DNA of 64,000 nt from Branchiostoma floridae. Lineage: Eukaryota; Chordata; Leptocardii; Amphioxiformes; Branchiostomatidae. Position 1 is the first letter of the stretch, and every line of letters starts with the position of its first letter. The stretch spans positions 16,346,817 through 16,410,816 of the forward strand of contig NC_049997.1 of assembly GCF_000003815.2 (NCBI RefSeq), given 5' to 3'. Shown here in pieces: positions 11,741 to 23,425 of the stretch. A program made the position numbers and the translations under genes. The notes below the pieces were generated by a model. It ran no database searches, was not told where the DNA came from, and saw only the letters and a program-made list of their open reading frames with translations.

Positions 11741-12288
11741 TAAGTACGCTCACCGTACGTTCTGGGTACGCATGTGCAGCGACAAATGTCAAAGGTGAAA
11801 GCCCCTGACTTGAAAATAGTTCAGGTGTCGACCGTCGTTGCAATTTGCATACCAATACCCAGACGTGATTTGTTTATGTGTAAGGTACGTGGGGAGTGGT
11901 ATGCAATTTTGTTGTCCCACATAAACCCTTGCTGTCAACAGTCAAGAGAAGGAAGCTACAGTGGTACGGGCATGTGACCCGTCACTACAACTTGGCTAAG
12001 ACCATCCTACAGTGCACTGTGGAAGGAGGGCGACGCCGTGGGCGTCATAGCAAAATCTGGCAAGACAACATCAGAGACTGGACATTCCTCAACCTACGGC
12101 AGGAGAGACTGTTTGTGGCAGAAGACAGAAGGGCATGGAGACAACTCTCCATCTTCATGTCTACCTTGTCCCCCAACGACCTGCAGGAGGTCAAGGGACT
12201 AGTGTAGGTAGGTTAGGTGCCTTCACCACGTATTACCCAAAGTTTCTGAAGCTGCACTTGCGTACTCGGAACAGTGAACGTGCTTATA
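11741..12288. mobile_element. MITE of the GCATGTGCAGCG family, split by a LINE fragment
   Basis: The left part (11741-11925) contains gggtacgcatgtgcagcgac, matching the intact copy at 39591-39801. The right part (12211-12288) contains gtactcggaacagtgaacgt, the expected opposite end. The 280 bp between is a LINE tail fragment, so an older MITE was interrupted. Confidence 0.65.
11930..12207 (+). pseudogene. non-LTR retrotransposon (LINE) reverse transcriptase C-terminal fragment
   Basis: The open frame reads LQWYGHVTRHYNLAKTILQ, then EGGRRRGRHSKIWQDNI, then AEDRRAWRQL. WYGHVTRH together with EGGRRRGR..W.DN is the conserved C-terminal signature of animal non-LTR reverse transcriptase ORFs (established family knowledge). 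Only about the last 90 codons remain, with no polymerase motifs upstream, so it is a dead 5'-truncated copy. It ends with a stop at 12205-12207. The surrounding MITE halves show it inserted there. Confidence 0.88.
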
Positions 12289-12289
12289 T

Positions 12290-13970
12290 TTGCTTTTTTT
12301 TTCGTTTATAGTTGTTTGTCCGTTTTCCATGGCCCCTTTCCAAGTTTTGCCCCCCCCCCCCCCCAAAAAAAAAACTTGAGCGTATATGCATGTCCATCAA
12401 GTAACGTCAAGGCACAGACTGCATAAATCTAGTAAACATTTTGCCGAGTCGTAACTTCCAAAACGATCGCTGGGGCAGATTTATTCCATGATTACGTGCT
12501 ATACGACCAGATATACCGCCAGAAACGGCGCTGTAAAATAATGACCCCCGCAAGAGGGCACTCTCATCAGCACGGTCTCCATGGTTACGGCAGTACCCGG
12601 ATATTAAATACGAAGTCCCATACCGACATTTTCTGATTTAACGCGCCGTAAACATCTAACGGAGCACGTTTTACAAGCAAGAGAAATTTCTTTGGACGTA
12701 AAACTTCCCGCGTAAGCTTATGTTGATATATTTTGGTAATGGAAAAGGATTTGTTGTAACGGGAAGAGATCAAAATGTAACGATACGTTTTGATTCACTG
12801 TCGCGGTTTCAATATTACCGTGTGTGATCGCACATGCTGAGTTTACTATTAGGCCATGTTGATTCCATTATATGGATGACATCCAAGTACGCGCGAATTG
12901 ATTTTTGCCCTTTTCTAAAAGTGAGTTTGCAACCATAGAAAGCAGCTGAAAAATGGGCAGATAAATGTCGTAAAATTGAAAAAAAGAATCGGAAAGGATG
13001 CTAATGCTGTAGAATGCCAAAATCATAGATGAAGTCATGTGTTCCACCTTCCTAACCACTTAGATGTGAGAATAAACTTAAGGCAAGTGTTTTTGCCATG
13101 TTTGCACGCTCGAATAAGTTTTGGGGTTACCAACGAATGTTGGATATCATAGCAGATGCAGACAAGAAACATACATATATCGATCTGCAATCCTGTCTAA
13201 AGAGAAATCCACAAAGTTATTTACAAAGTTTATATCGTGACCAATTTTTACAACTAAACATCGTGACAATAGCAAGTCCAGAACACTGAATACCAAAACC
13301 GGCAGAGTAGCTGCAGTACAATAAAAAGCAGCTAGGAAGCCACAAATCTATTCAGTTAGAGGTCGCAAACAGACGAATGCTGCCGAAAACAAGTGTCCTT
13401 GTTGGCAATGGTAATAAAACATTGCAAGATAATCCCTGCGCCGACCATACCCTTTTTTCAAAACCTTACCAGAAACACAACGTTTAATTTCCTAGGCCTT
13501 ACATACCTGATGACGTGATCGCACATGCACAGTTTATTGTTATTACGGGTGTGATATTAAAACTCTTGCTGGGAAAACGGTTTGTGGTCGTGTGGGTTCA
13601 TTTTATCTCCCCAATCTCGGGCCTTTAACGAAGCAATGACGAAGTTTACGAGATGAAACTGTAAAACTGGTTTTAATCCAAAAGTCGTTACGTGTCATGC
13701 AGGGACAGGAAATAGCAGAGATGGGAGCACCCAAATTGTCGGTTAGATTTTTGTGGCCAATCCGTGATTTTTACTGACTTTCTCCGAGGGTTTGAAATAA
13801 AGTCGTTAACGTAACGGTCTGTACCTAATGTCCTGTCACGGTAGATATGTGCACTAATGAATTGTAATATCGCATCTGAGAGCTGAAAAAGCCCCGCTCT
13901 TTCCAAATTGGCTATGTTTAACGTACCATTGTTAAATAAAAGATATAAATTATACCTTATTTGCCTGATG
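12290..13970. other. intergenic DNA, no gene seen
   Basis: Contains a poly-C/poly-A run at about 12348-12373 and only isolated short ORFs. The 138-codon minus-strand ORF at 13688-14104 overlaps the inverted-repeat element that starts at 13972 and is not supported. Confidence 0.4.
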
Positions 13971-13971
13971 A

Positions 13972-14219
13972 ACAGCACGTCACCGGAACGTACTGCGCCT
14001 GCGCGAACCCTGGTGGTTTGGGGCTTGGTTTGGTCAACGTTGCATTGAAATTCCGCTTGTTGCACAATATATGTTAGAGAAATGGTTTCATGTAAAACGT
14101 ACACGGAGTTTTACCCTTATATACGCACACACTTTCTTAAATGCGGCCCTTTAGTAAACCGGTAGTTTAGCATGTCTATACTTTTCGCGCAGGCGCAGTA
14201 CGTTCCGGTGACGTGCTGT
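13972..14219. mobile_element. MITE-like element with 36-bp perfect inverted repeats
   Basis: Arm 13972-14007 (acagcacgtcaccggaacgt onward) is exactly complementary to arm 14184-14219. The arm includes tgcgcctgcgcg, which resembles an NRF1 binding site. The interior is about 175 bp without features. Confidence 0.88.
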
Positions 14220-15190
14220 GTCACCTCTCCGAGGATGAACTGAACTGAACTGAACTGATTTTTTTGGCAATTCAAAGTTGTCCGCCATCTTGATTTTGAC
14301 CTCAAAAGTTTCCGTTAGCTTCCAATATCTTTCCTCAGTCACATGTCAACTCAAATACACATTTTTAATACAAACTACACGTGTCTTCGGACTCATTCTT
14401 AGTTATTGATGCATAAATTTTTGATTGAAGGTTTTGTAGTATTCCTTAAAAGCGCATAATGTTTGGTGTCAAAATCAAAATTTCGGAAAACTTAAATTCC
14501 CATTAGGTCATCTGACGAGATACAATCATCCAATTTGTCAAGCTAAATCCATATCTATAGGTAGGCTAAACTATGGTACATCACAATCCGATACGGTATG
14601 ATTAACTGTGAATATTTGAGATAATATCCTGTTTCTTAATTCAGTATAAACCAGTTGTACAAGTGAGAACAAAACGTAACTTTACATTTTTGGACGCTGT
14701 AGACAAAATCTTACCCAACTAACGCATATCAATGAATAATGCGCAAACACAGTTAATCAAAGTCTCATCAAAAACGCTGAAAGTAAAGAAAAATCGATAA
14801 AATCGGTTAATGACTGCTACTTCGGTCAGAACCAATTTGCTGATGACCTCATAATCACACGTCTCGGTTGAGTGGTCGACAGCTGATGGTCACTTACGTT
14901 GAAATAGCCCTCAACCCGGGCAGTTTTTATGGTAGCATAATGAAGACTGATGGTTTCGCTCATTGACCAAGTCATGAGGCATGGAGAAGATCATTTCTAA
15001 AGACTGAGTCCGCTCTTTACCGGTATAGTCGAAATACATCTACGAAAATAATCTATTTTCGAGTGTCGTGTTGGACTGTTGTGCTTTGACGAAGTATAAG
15101 TTTGTCGATGCGTAGTATTTTTGTTTGAAAGTTGTCCACTAAAGATGCTGTAGCGGACATCCAAACAAATATTTTGGTCTTTGTCATTGG
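14220..15190. other. intergenic DNA, no gene seen
   Basis: Unique-looking A/T-rich DNA. A YY1-like motif on the minus strand (gtccgccatcttga at about 14280) is the only recognisable site. No gene is supported. Confidence 0.35.
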
Positions 15191-15194
15191 GAAA

Positions 15195-15345
15195 GGAACT
15201 TTTCAGGACTTTCCTTACGCCAACCAGGTGTGACAATTGGCACCTACAATTGGGGTGGTAAAAATGCGGTGGAAGGAGAGGGATGGGCTTCGCTTTCCAA
15301 TACCGTACCCTAGACACAGTGGATATCAACCCACATCCCCTACGG
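15195..15345 (+). mobile_element. SINE-like fragment related to 5130-5600
   Basis: The phrases gccaaccaggtgtgacaatt, aggagagggatgggcttcgc and gtggatatcaacccacatcc parallel the copy at 5220-5290. It is truncated at both ends. Confidence 0.55.
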
Positions 15346-17110
15346 TTTCGAAAAGCTTATGAGACTACTATAACCTTTGCGTACATATGGGGCACTGTTG
15401 AAATAAGCTATCAATTTCCGAACTGTACTACATTCTCCTTGTCTGTAGAGGAAAGAAGTGAGTAAAAAAAAAAATTGGAATCCGTAAAACAGCTTGGTTT
15501 AAATTAGTTAGTTCTTTGGAAAACTGAGATTTTAAAAACGTGATATTGCGTATTTATCAAGTCTTATTCATTAAGTCTTCAACTACCTTTCTCATGGCAA
15601 AAATAGTTACTACTCTACTATACACTATGTGACTTATATGTAGCGGCAAGAATGTGGTCATTATGCCCCGAGGAAGGTACCTGAAAAGTTTCCGAAACGT
15701 CAGCAAGACAAAGACTTTATTGGTGGTGAAAAATAGCTCCATTTACCGGCGAACATTTCAGCATATTGGAAAATACTTCACTGCACATCGTGGTGTATGA
15801 AAGGTGGCTAGCGGCCAGCTTCTATGGATGCGATACTGGAGGCAAAAGTACGTAAACTGTAGTGAGTTGTTCTGTGAACGAGGAAAAAGGACAGACAGGC
15901 AACCATTGTGTTACTCAATATAACTATATATATATGGCAAAACGAAACATATTCGATGCATATTATTATGGGTTGACAAATGCGGAAGCTGCTGTAATAT
16001 AGTAATAATTCAATCATACAAGAATATTATTAAAAAAAACATTTTGGAACTTTCACTTCTAAAAAACTAATATACTCTTCTATAGACAATGTTCTATATA
16101 CTCATATTGTCTTTGGTGGAATGTCCAACACTCATGCAGTTTCATTGTGTGAGAGAGAGAGAGAGAAAAAAAAAAGAAGAAAGAGAGAGAGAAAGAGAGA
16201 GTTGGTTGTCATGCATTTCAATTGTGAGGATTGTCATATGTATTTTATCAATTGAAACAAATGTCTGTATAGAAAACTAGAGTTCCTCGAACACACATCT
16301 TCGCCAAATAAACATTCTTTATCGAAGGTCGTTGTTTTTGAATGATTAATGTATGTAATTATGGCTATAATGGGCCGGATAAGCACCAAATACAGCTTAA
16401 TACGAGTTAATATAGCAAAGCTGGATGTAAGGTCTTTAGTTAGGCTAGGTTAGGCTAGGTCTTTAGTTTTATATAAGATTTCACTCTACAAAATGTACAT
16501 TGCAGTCTTTTCGTAAAAAAAGAAATAATAAACAAACTTTGAGTGACTGGCCTATATATTAGATAATAGGTCATCTAAGGGTTACCTAAGGGTCATACGT
16601 AAGGATTGTTACGGCCCCGCCTTGGTGAATGTTTGTGTCCATCTCATGAAAATAGTAAGTAAAGTTTTGCAATCGCGAGTCAAGTCAGAGGTATTTTACA
16701 CAGTCTACCTGGCCTGGCTATCACGTCAGGCTACTCAGATCCCCCCATTCATAGCCCCGCAAAGACAAAATAGCTGATTGACGGGCATGTAGTAATTGCT
16801 AATCTCCAAGTATTAGTATATTCATAAGCCTTACTTAGATCCTCCTCTACAACCTAGCACAAACCGAGACAAGATACGATACCACCCGCGTTCTATGACC
16901 GCACTCGTACAACCCGGAAGTATATGATATTGTCGTAATCGGTTGCACGGAAACCCCCATGCAGTGTGAAATCGAGGCCAAAATCAGGCAAAAAGAGCCA
17001 GTTTGAAGGCAAACTTTGACTCTTCAAATCTCATCCCGAAATAGTATTTGAATCATTAAGCGTACTGTATGCGATCGAACAACTCATGAGGATTACGTTG
17101 GCACCTTTGA
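15346..17110. other. intergenic DNA with one GA microsatellite
   Basis: A (GA)n/(A)n purine tract lies at about 16149-16201. A short direct repeat of the form gttaggctag is at 16440-16462. No gene was seen. Confidence 0.45.
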
Positions 17111-17119
17111 CAGCCTGAT

Positions 17120-17450
17120 TTGGCCCACCGCGATGTTTTAATCTTTTTTTACGTGACCATGTCTTATGTCTCAAACGGGCGGGCGTGTAACACCCTGCCA
17201 TGGCATGACGATTAGTTCTGCTCCACCTTTGATTTGTCTGTGCTAAGACCCGGAGACTGAGGGCAGGGGGTTAATTTGGTGTGACTGGCCCTTGTCAGGG
17301 AAAGGAGATCAGGCTTCTGCTTCTGTCTGAAGGGCTTGAATGATAAATGGAGATTAATGGTCCACACATTAGTGCTGGACTAGGGTGACAATGGTGCCAG
17401 TGTCATGTTGCACTGCACACCACTTTTGTAAGGGATGTGCTTCTCTCCAT
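17120..17450. promoter_or_regulatory. candidate conserved non-coding element
   Basis: This stretch contrasts with its repeat-rich surroundings. It has no internal repetition, is balanced in composition and is dense in words resembling transcription-factor sites: cctttgatttg (TCF/LEF-like, about 17227), tgataaatggagattaatgg (homeodomain-like, 17340-17359) and cattagtgctgg (about 17367). It has no coding frame of interest. The call is inference from texture only, and conservation could not be tested here. Confidence 0.3.
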
Positions 17451-17499
17451 GATAAGAATCCCAAAGTAATTATATTAAGTAGATCGCAATTTACATAAT

Positions 17500-18232
17500 T
17501 AGCATCTCATTATGTTGATAATCACCCTAAGTACCTACCTACCAAAAGCAAAGAATATCCATCAATCCCCTCTGCAGTTATCCTTTTTAAAAGTTACAAA
17601 CTATAAGACCCACTGCAGTTCCAAACAAGCTGCTAGGGGGCCCAAAATTACACCATTCACTCCTAGTCCCAACAGCTATCCACCACTTAAAAATCATGAA
17701 CATGGCACTTCTGGAAAATTTAGGCGCAAGCTTTGACGCTCACTTGCAGTACCAAAACAAGTCGCTAGGAGGCCCATTATCGAACTTGACCTTCCTTTCT
17801 GTGTCCCCTACATATCAACAAAATATCATTAGCATCCATGTAGAACATCTCGAGTTATCGTGTTAACAGACAAACGCAATTACATACAAAGCCAGCTACA
17901 GCACCATAGGTAAAAGCTAGCTAAACCATTCTCGCACATGACAATCCTTTACACAACCGCTACACACCTGCCAAATATCGTAGAAATCGCCCAGCTGCAT
18001 TTTGAGTTATGCTTCTCGAAACAAACCTCGAAAAAATACAAAGGTCGCTGCTGTACCGTAGGAAAACGCCAGGTAAACCATTTTCAAACTAGGCATGCCT
18101 TTCGACAACCGCTACACACCTACAAAAAATCAAAAAGTTCCATCCACAATTTCTCGACTTATATGCTGTTGACCTACATACAGACCCAAGTAAGCAATCT
18201 TATAATCTTCGCTGGCGAAGATAATAACAGCA
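17500..18232 (+). mobile_element. retroelement 3' region with internal repeats
   Basis: Repeated phrases are gctgctagggggcccaaaat against gtcgctaggaggcccatta, ctacacacctgccaaat against ctacacacctacaaaaa, and a tail with a palindromic tcttcgctggcgaaga (18207-18222). A similar tail, inverted, is at 28305-28325. ORFs through it have no domain features. The class (LINE or SINE) is not determined. Confidence 0.5.
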
Positions 18233-19584
18233 ATGTATAATGCATTATACGTTTGTCCTAATGTAGAGTCATATATTGTGTAGTTTGATTTCATTACGTA
18301 TTTCCCACAAGTGCCTTCAATAATTGTATTTTACGGGAGGATAAATATGACAGACTCCCAAGACTCTCGTTAACTGCTGCTTGAGCACTTAGTCATTTTC
18401 CTTTTAAGCAAATGCGAACACAAATTGCAAGAAACATAATGATGATGCAAAATCAGGAAATCCCAACTGATTGAACAACATTACTGTGAAATACCAAATT
18501 TCTCTTCTTCGCAAGCTCCGAAGATAACTATCTTTTCCGACTATTTCACAGACAAGTACACACACCGTTAGGGTAGTGAGCTCACCGTCACGAATGGGGG
18601 AAAGGTCAGAGGGTAAATGGGGTCAGAGGGATAAGCATCAGGGTAGGGGGACACGTGACTTGTCTGTTCAACCGTCGGAAAACATGAATTAATTCAGAAC
18701 GTACAAACTAAGTATGACAAGTTTCTAGGCTTGCTTAAATTACAGTTAAGGCAACATAAGAGAATTGAAATGGATATGAGACATGAGACATGTTGTAGCT
18801 AGGATAAGGATGATAATAAGGGCATTAGAAATTGTAAGCCATTTTCAAAGTTGAAAAAGCGCAATTCATATCCTAAATCATATAGTAGAGTTACTTTATG
18901 ATACCAACTATCAGTTCAACATGAAAACTACATTTATTTAGGAATTTAAACGGTTTTTGGCAGGCTTGGATGAAAGATACATAGACAGTGAATTGCTCTG
19001 ATCACACTGCCATCGATGTGTTCTGAGGTTATTATTAAGTCCCACTATTAGTTGTGGCATGGACGCCAAGATCATTTAGACGGCAATGGGGAACCTCAGC
19101 AATCCCAACAGACTGAAATGAATTGTCATTAGACATGGAACTACTCAAGCCACCTCAAGTTACGCTATCTAATAATTCTACCCATCAATCATAGAATTGA
19201 TACCAGATTCCTTAAAGTCTTGTTAGCTGGTCATTTAAAAGAAAACTTATTCAAGTAGACTAAGCAGATTGGTCAATTGTCAAGGAATTTCTTGGACTAC
19301 ATTTTGCATTGTGAAATACTCTGGAGGGTTATAGCATGAATGACAAGGTTATTCAAGTAAGGATCTAAGAATCGGGTTCGTTAAGGTAAGGATCTAGGGA
19401 TTTGGTAATCTATAGAGAACCGGCTGGAATGGGCGATGGGCCTGAATAAACTTTCGACACTTTTGCGCCAGTGAATTGGCAACAATCAGTCTTTAGCAGG
19501 GATGCCACATCTGTGTTACACTGATTTAAAAACCTAGTTCGTTCACTTCAGGATCCAAGAGCTTTTTCTGGACTGAGTTGAATG

Positions 19585-19782
19585 CTGTAAATACAAGTTC
19601 GCGGGGATTTAATTTCGCGTTAGAGAGAAAATTTTTGCGGTGGTTTTAAGTTCGCGGTAGCGCCATGCACTGTAGCCTCTTTACTGCCATGGAAAAATGT
19701 TCGCGATGGTTTTAAATTCGCGGTGAAGCGGCCACCGCGAACCGCGAACATTAAACCACCGCGAATGTTTCAGCATTTACAG
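19585..19782. mobile_element. MITE with CTGTAAATGC-type ends
   Basis: The ends ctgtaaatac (19585) and gcatttacag (19773-19782) are inverted repeats. The interior has gttcgcggggatttaatttc, gcggtggttttaagttcgcg and the mirrored caccgcgaaccgcgaacatt. A sister copy is at 23215-23425 and a fragment at 57397-57435. It is inserted in the 19.0-22.5 kb array. Confidence 0.88.
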
Positions 19783-21412
19783 TACCCAATATGGCCAGTA
19801 AGCTATTCTGGCGACATTGAATCGACACTGATGACACTCAATTCGTTTCCTTACCACCAATCATTCAAACCTAATGTTTTGTAATAAACTTGGCCGTCAC
19901 ATGCGGGTACCTGTGCCAAAGTCATTTAGGCGAGGATCTGGGTATCTAATCGTCCGAAGAAAAACTGTTTTCGGGTACTGAGTCGAATGTGGTCAATTGA
20001 CAGGGAATTACGCTGGTCACACGTACGTGAATTAGAGTATGTCCAGATATCTTTTAATAGAATGAAGACCAATTTCATTTCAGAAGTAATGAACTAGGAA
20101 TCTAAAAGACTGTCTGAGCTTTTGCAGAATTAGTTGAATGTATGTATTGCCACATTGAGTAGAAACTGCGGGTTTTTGATGCAATATAATATTATGTGCT
20201 TGTTGATGCTTGTGAAATGATTGAGACAAGTAAGTCCAAGTGTTTTCGTATATGGTTCTGATATAAAGTGAAGCGTTAGTATGTAAAACTAAAGAGAAAA
20301 CGCTGTCAATATTTGTAGAAGCACATAAGTCAATGTAAATGCCACAATGCATATAATTATTGTTATTTGTCAATAAAGCTTTCAAAAAGAAAAAAAGAAT
20401 TAAAATGCGGGTACTTCATTATTTCACCATCCAACCTATCACCTAATGCTTTGTAATACATTTGATGTCCGTCTTGTGGATCTTTACCCAAGTCATTTAC
20501 GTGAAGATCTGGGAATCTTACCATCTATAGAACACAGTTCTCGCGAACTGAGTTGAATGTCCAATGGAGTACAGAAAATTACCCCAGCCACGCGTACGCC
20601 ATGAAATAGATCCAAGTCCGAATATCAGGTAATGGCACCTTTTAGGTAAGAATCTAGTGGAAATCTGGTCATTTAAAGGGGACGGAGTTTGCAGACAGAC
20701 GTTAGCTATTTGAATGGTCAATATGGTCAGTGAACTAGTTCGGTGACATTGAATTGACGGTATCAGTGATGACACATCATTCTTATTCTTATTCCCGCTC
20801 TCCGAACTGTTATCCATGGTTTCTAATTAAATGTGGCCGGCAGTAATGGTTTGGATTAAATGTCAAATTGATCATGTACGTATCTGAGAATTTATAGTCT
20901 GAAAAAGACAAGTTTGCGTGCTGAGTCGAATGGTCAATGAACAGAAACTTATCAGTGGTCGATAGACTCATTTAGGTAAGAATCTAAGAATCAAGCCACC
21001 TATAGTTTCCGCATACTTAACTGAATGGTCTATTTGAACATGGAGTCAGTCCTGCGTCATTGAATTGACTCTCCTTGCTCTTTATGTTTCGCCCCACTCT
21101 CTACGCTAATGTTTTGCAATGAACTTGGCAATCGCTTTTGTGGATCTAAAGCAAATTCCCCTCTGCAATTGTAGATCTAGAAATCTAATCGTGGAAAGAA
21201 TACAGCTCTGGTACAATGAGTTGAATTCCCGATGAACAGAAAATGACCCAACAGAACTAGGATAAGTCCAAATATCAGATTATAGCATCGTAGCCAGATT
21301 TATTTAGGCAAGGCTAGAAATCGAGTTACCTAAAGAAGAGAGAGCTTTTGCAGACAGACTAATTTAAATGGTCAATGTAGGTGAACTAGTCTGATGTCAT
21401 TGTCATTGAATC

Positions 21413-21497
21413 ATTCTCTTGCGCAGAGGAAGGCAAAGTCGTCTCATAACTTTATTTTACTTTTGAGACGACTTTGGTCCCCTCTGCGTAAGAGAAT
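21413..21497. mobile_element. 85-bp hairpin element with 34-bp arms
   Basis: Arm 21413-21446 (attctcttgcgcagagg onward) is almost fully complementary to arm 21464-21497, with an 18-bp A/T-rich loop. The word cattgaat flanks both sides (about 21404 and 21499), consistent with a target-site duplication in the host repeat unit. The fold is also of pre-miRNA size, but the flanking duplication favours a mobile hairpin. Confidence 0.7.
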
Positions 21498-22229
21498 ACA
21501 TTGAATGACAGGAATGGCACTTTATTCGCTTTCCAAATCTCGAAATCGCAGCCATGTAATGTTTTGTAATGAACTTGGCTGTCACTTTGGCAGATTGAAG
21601 ACCGTTGAATTTATGTAGGGATCTAGAAATGAAATTGTCAAAAGAAAACAGTTCTGGTTCACTAAATGGAATGACCAATGAGCGGAAAATTACTACGACC
21701 GCAACTACACAAGACTAGGATAAGTCCAAATGTGAGATGGTAACTAGATTCATTCAGGCAAGGATATAGACATCGAGTTGTCTAAAGAAGAAAGAGTTAT
21801 TACAGACAGACTGATTTGAGTGGTAGATGGGGAGGAAGTGAACTAGTCTGGTGACAATAGGAATGGCACCTTATTATTTTCTGCACTCTCAAAGTTGTCA
21901 TCTAATGTTTTACAAGGAACCTGGCTGTCACATGGTGAATTGAGGGCAAGTGCACCCATATGTAGAATCGTCGAAAGAAAATAGTTATGGCACACCGAGT
22001 GGAATGGCCAAAGAAGAGAAGTGAATCACTCTACTCTGGCCACCGTTATGCCACAGAACCGGAGCTTGTTCAAATGTCAGTTAGCAGCTTAAATGCAAAA
22101 TGCCTTTAGGTAAAGATCTATGAGTCAAGCCCCCTTCAAGAGAAAATTACATTTTAACAGGACAAACGTAGTGTCGATTTGGACAGTATATATTTTCTCT
22201 GGCTGTATTTAGTAACTTAGTGATTCACT

Positions 22230-22940
22230 CGGATGGAGGCCTGGCGAACATCCGTCTCGTATCAGCCATACCATACGGTAATTTACATCATTCTCCCGGA
22301 CGGGAGACCTGGCGCATCCCTGTCTTTTATCGGCCAAAGAAAGGCTGTACTATCTACGTGTACCTACCTAAGAATGTTTCAGACTGAGGTTTCGTAGACT
22401 TGAATGGTCATTATGAACATGGAGTCCCACTGGCGACATTGAGTCCTACTCTAATCATTTTCCTCCCCTCTAAACTGTCACTTACACGTTTCATAATGAA
22501 CTTGACTGTCTCTGACTCGGAACAAATCATATTTTGATCCCAGTATCCCTCCCCTCGTGCCGGCATTGTCAGTGACGCTATCGCGGTAAATTCAATCACT
22601 TGAGCGCCACGCGAGCGCCAACTGAAGAGCCATTTTTCATTGTCTGGTGCGGAATTGAAGTTGTAGTCCTGTATGGATCGTATCACGCTCTCTCTAGGCA
22701 TGATAAATTACATGTAATGCCTTCTGGTCTTGTTGAAAAGCCCCGTTCCTACGTCAATGATGGAAAATAGTGTCCGACGTAGGACATTTACGTGTCATTG
22801 AACTAGCTTCAACACAGTTTTTTCCAATAGCATTGATATCTATTTGGTGTCTCTTGGTATGACAAATTACCGAAGTCTACTGGTCTCGTGAAAAATATGT
22901 CCCGTTCCCGCGTCAGCAATAAAAAAAAGGTAGCATGAAA
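22230..22940 (+). repeat. short dispersed duplications
   Basis: Two pairs of diverged direct repeats are visible. One is cggatggaggcctggcg (22230) with cggacgggagacctggcg (22297). The other is ttctggtcttgttgaaaagc (22723) with ctactggtctcgtgaaaaat (22878), each followed by cccgttcc and a gtcaatgatgg/gtcagcaat end. Confidence 0.5.
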
Positions 22941-23214
22941 GTTCATCTGTGCTGGTAAATGACAGTATTGATAAACTAAACCTTAAATGACCAGCACTAA
23001 ATTGATTGGAACTTACCGTCCATCACTGAACAGAGACGGTGGCCAGAAATGTTGTACAAATGACTGAGCACGCAAAAATTTGTATACTTGTATATACTGA
23101 GCAACGGATTTTTTTTTCTTTCGCATCTTCTACTTTCACCTTGAAATCGACTTTGCATGCTTCGACATTCGTATCTTTTTCAAATACATGTACTTTTTTG
23201 CAGTCTAAGGCTTA

Positions 23215-23425
23215 TACTGTAAATGCATTTAAGTTCGCGGGGATTTAATTTCGTGGTAGCGGGAGAAAGGACTTTTCAGGTGATGTTATGTTCGCGGTAG
23301 CACCATCCACTGTAGTCTCTTACTGCCATGGAAAAATGTTCGTGGTGGTTTTAAGTACGCGGTAAAGCGGCCACTGCGAAAACCGCAAACATTAAACCAC
23401 CGCGAAAGTCTCTGCATTTACAGTA
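23215..23425. mobile_element. second copy of the CTGTAAATGC-ended MITE
   Basis: The ends actgtaaatgcattt and tgcatttacagta are inverted repeats. The inner phrases (gttcgcggggatttaatttc; cgcggtaaagcggccac) match the 19585 copy. Confidence 0.88.

Larger units (their letters stand above)
19000..22500 (+). repeat. large degenerate tandem array, bipartite unit of about 350-650 bp
   Basis: Three ordered markers recur through the stretch. Forms of aatgttttgtaatgaacttgg lie at 19873, 20449, 21111, 21558 and 21906. Forms of ttaggtaaggatctagg followed by an aatctaatcgtc/aaagaaaa box lie at 19380, 19926, 20496, 20643, 20970, 21300 and 21750. Forms of gtgaactagtctggtgac lie at 20729, 21381 and 21838. 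Spacing is irregular because units have lost or gained halves, and an unrelated MITE (19585-19782) and a hairpin (21413-21497) are inserted. No coding signal was found. Confidence 0.75.

Noticed and set aside
13688-14104. 138-codon minus-strand ORF
   Set aside because: It overlaps the left arm of a MITE, shows no domain and has no splice partners.
16436-16466. ttaggc-like telomere repeat
   Set aside because: Only about three copies of a 10-bp word (gttaggctag), not an array of TTAGGC or TTAGGG.
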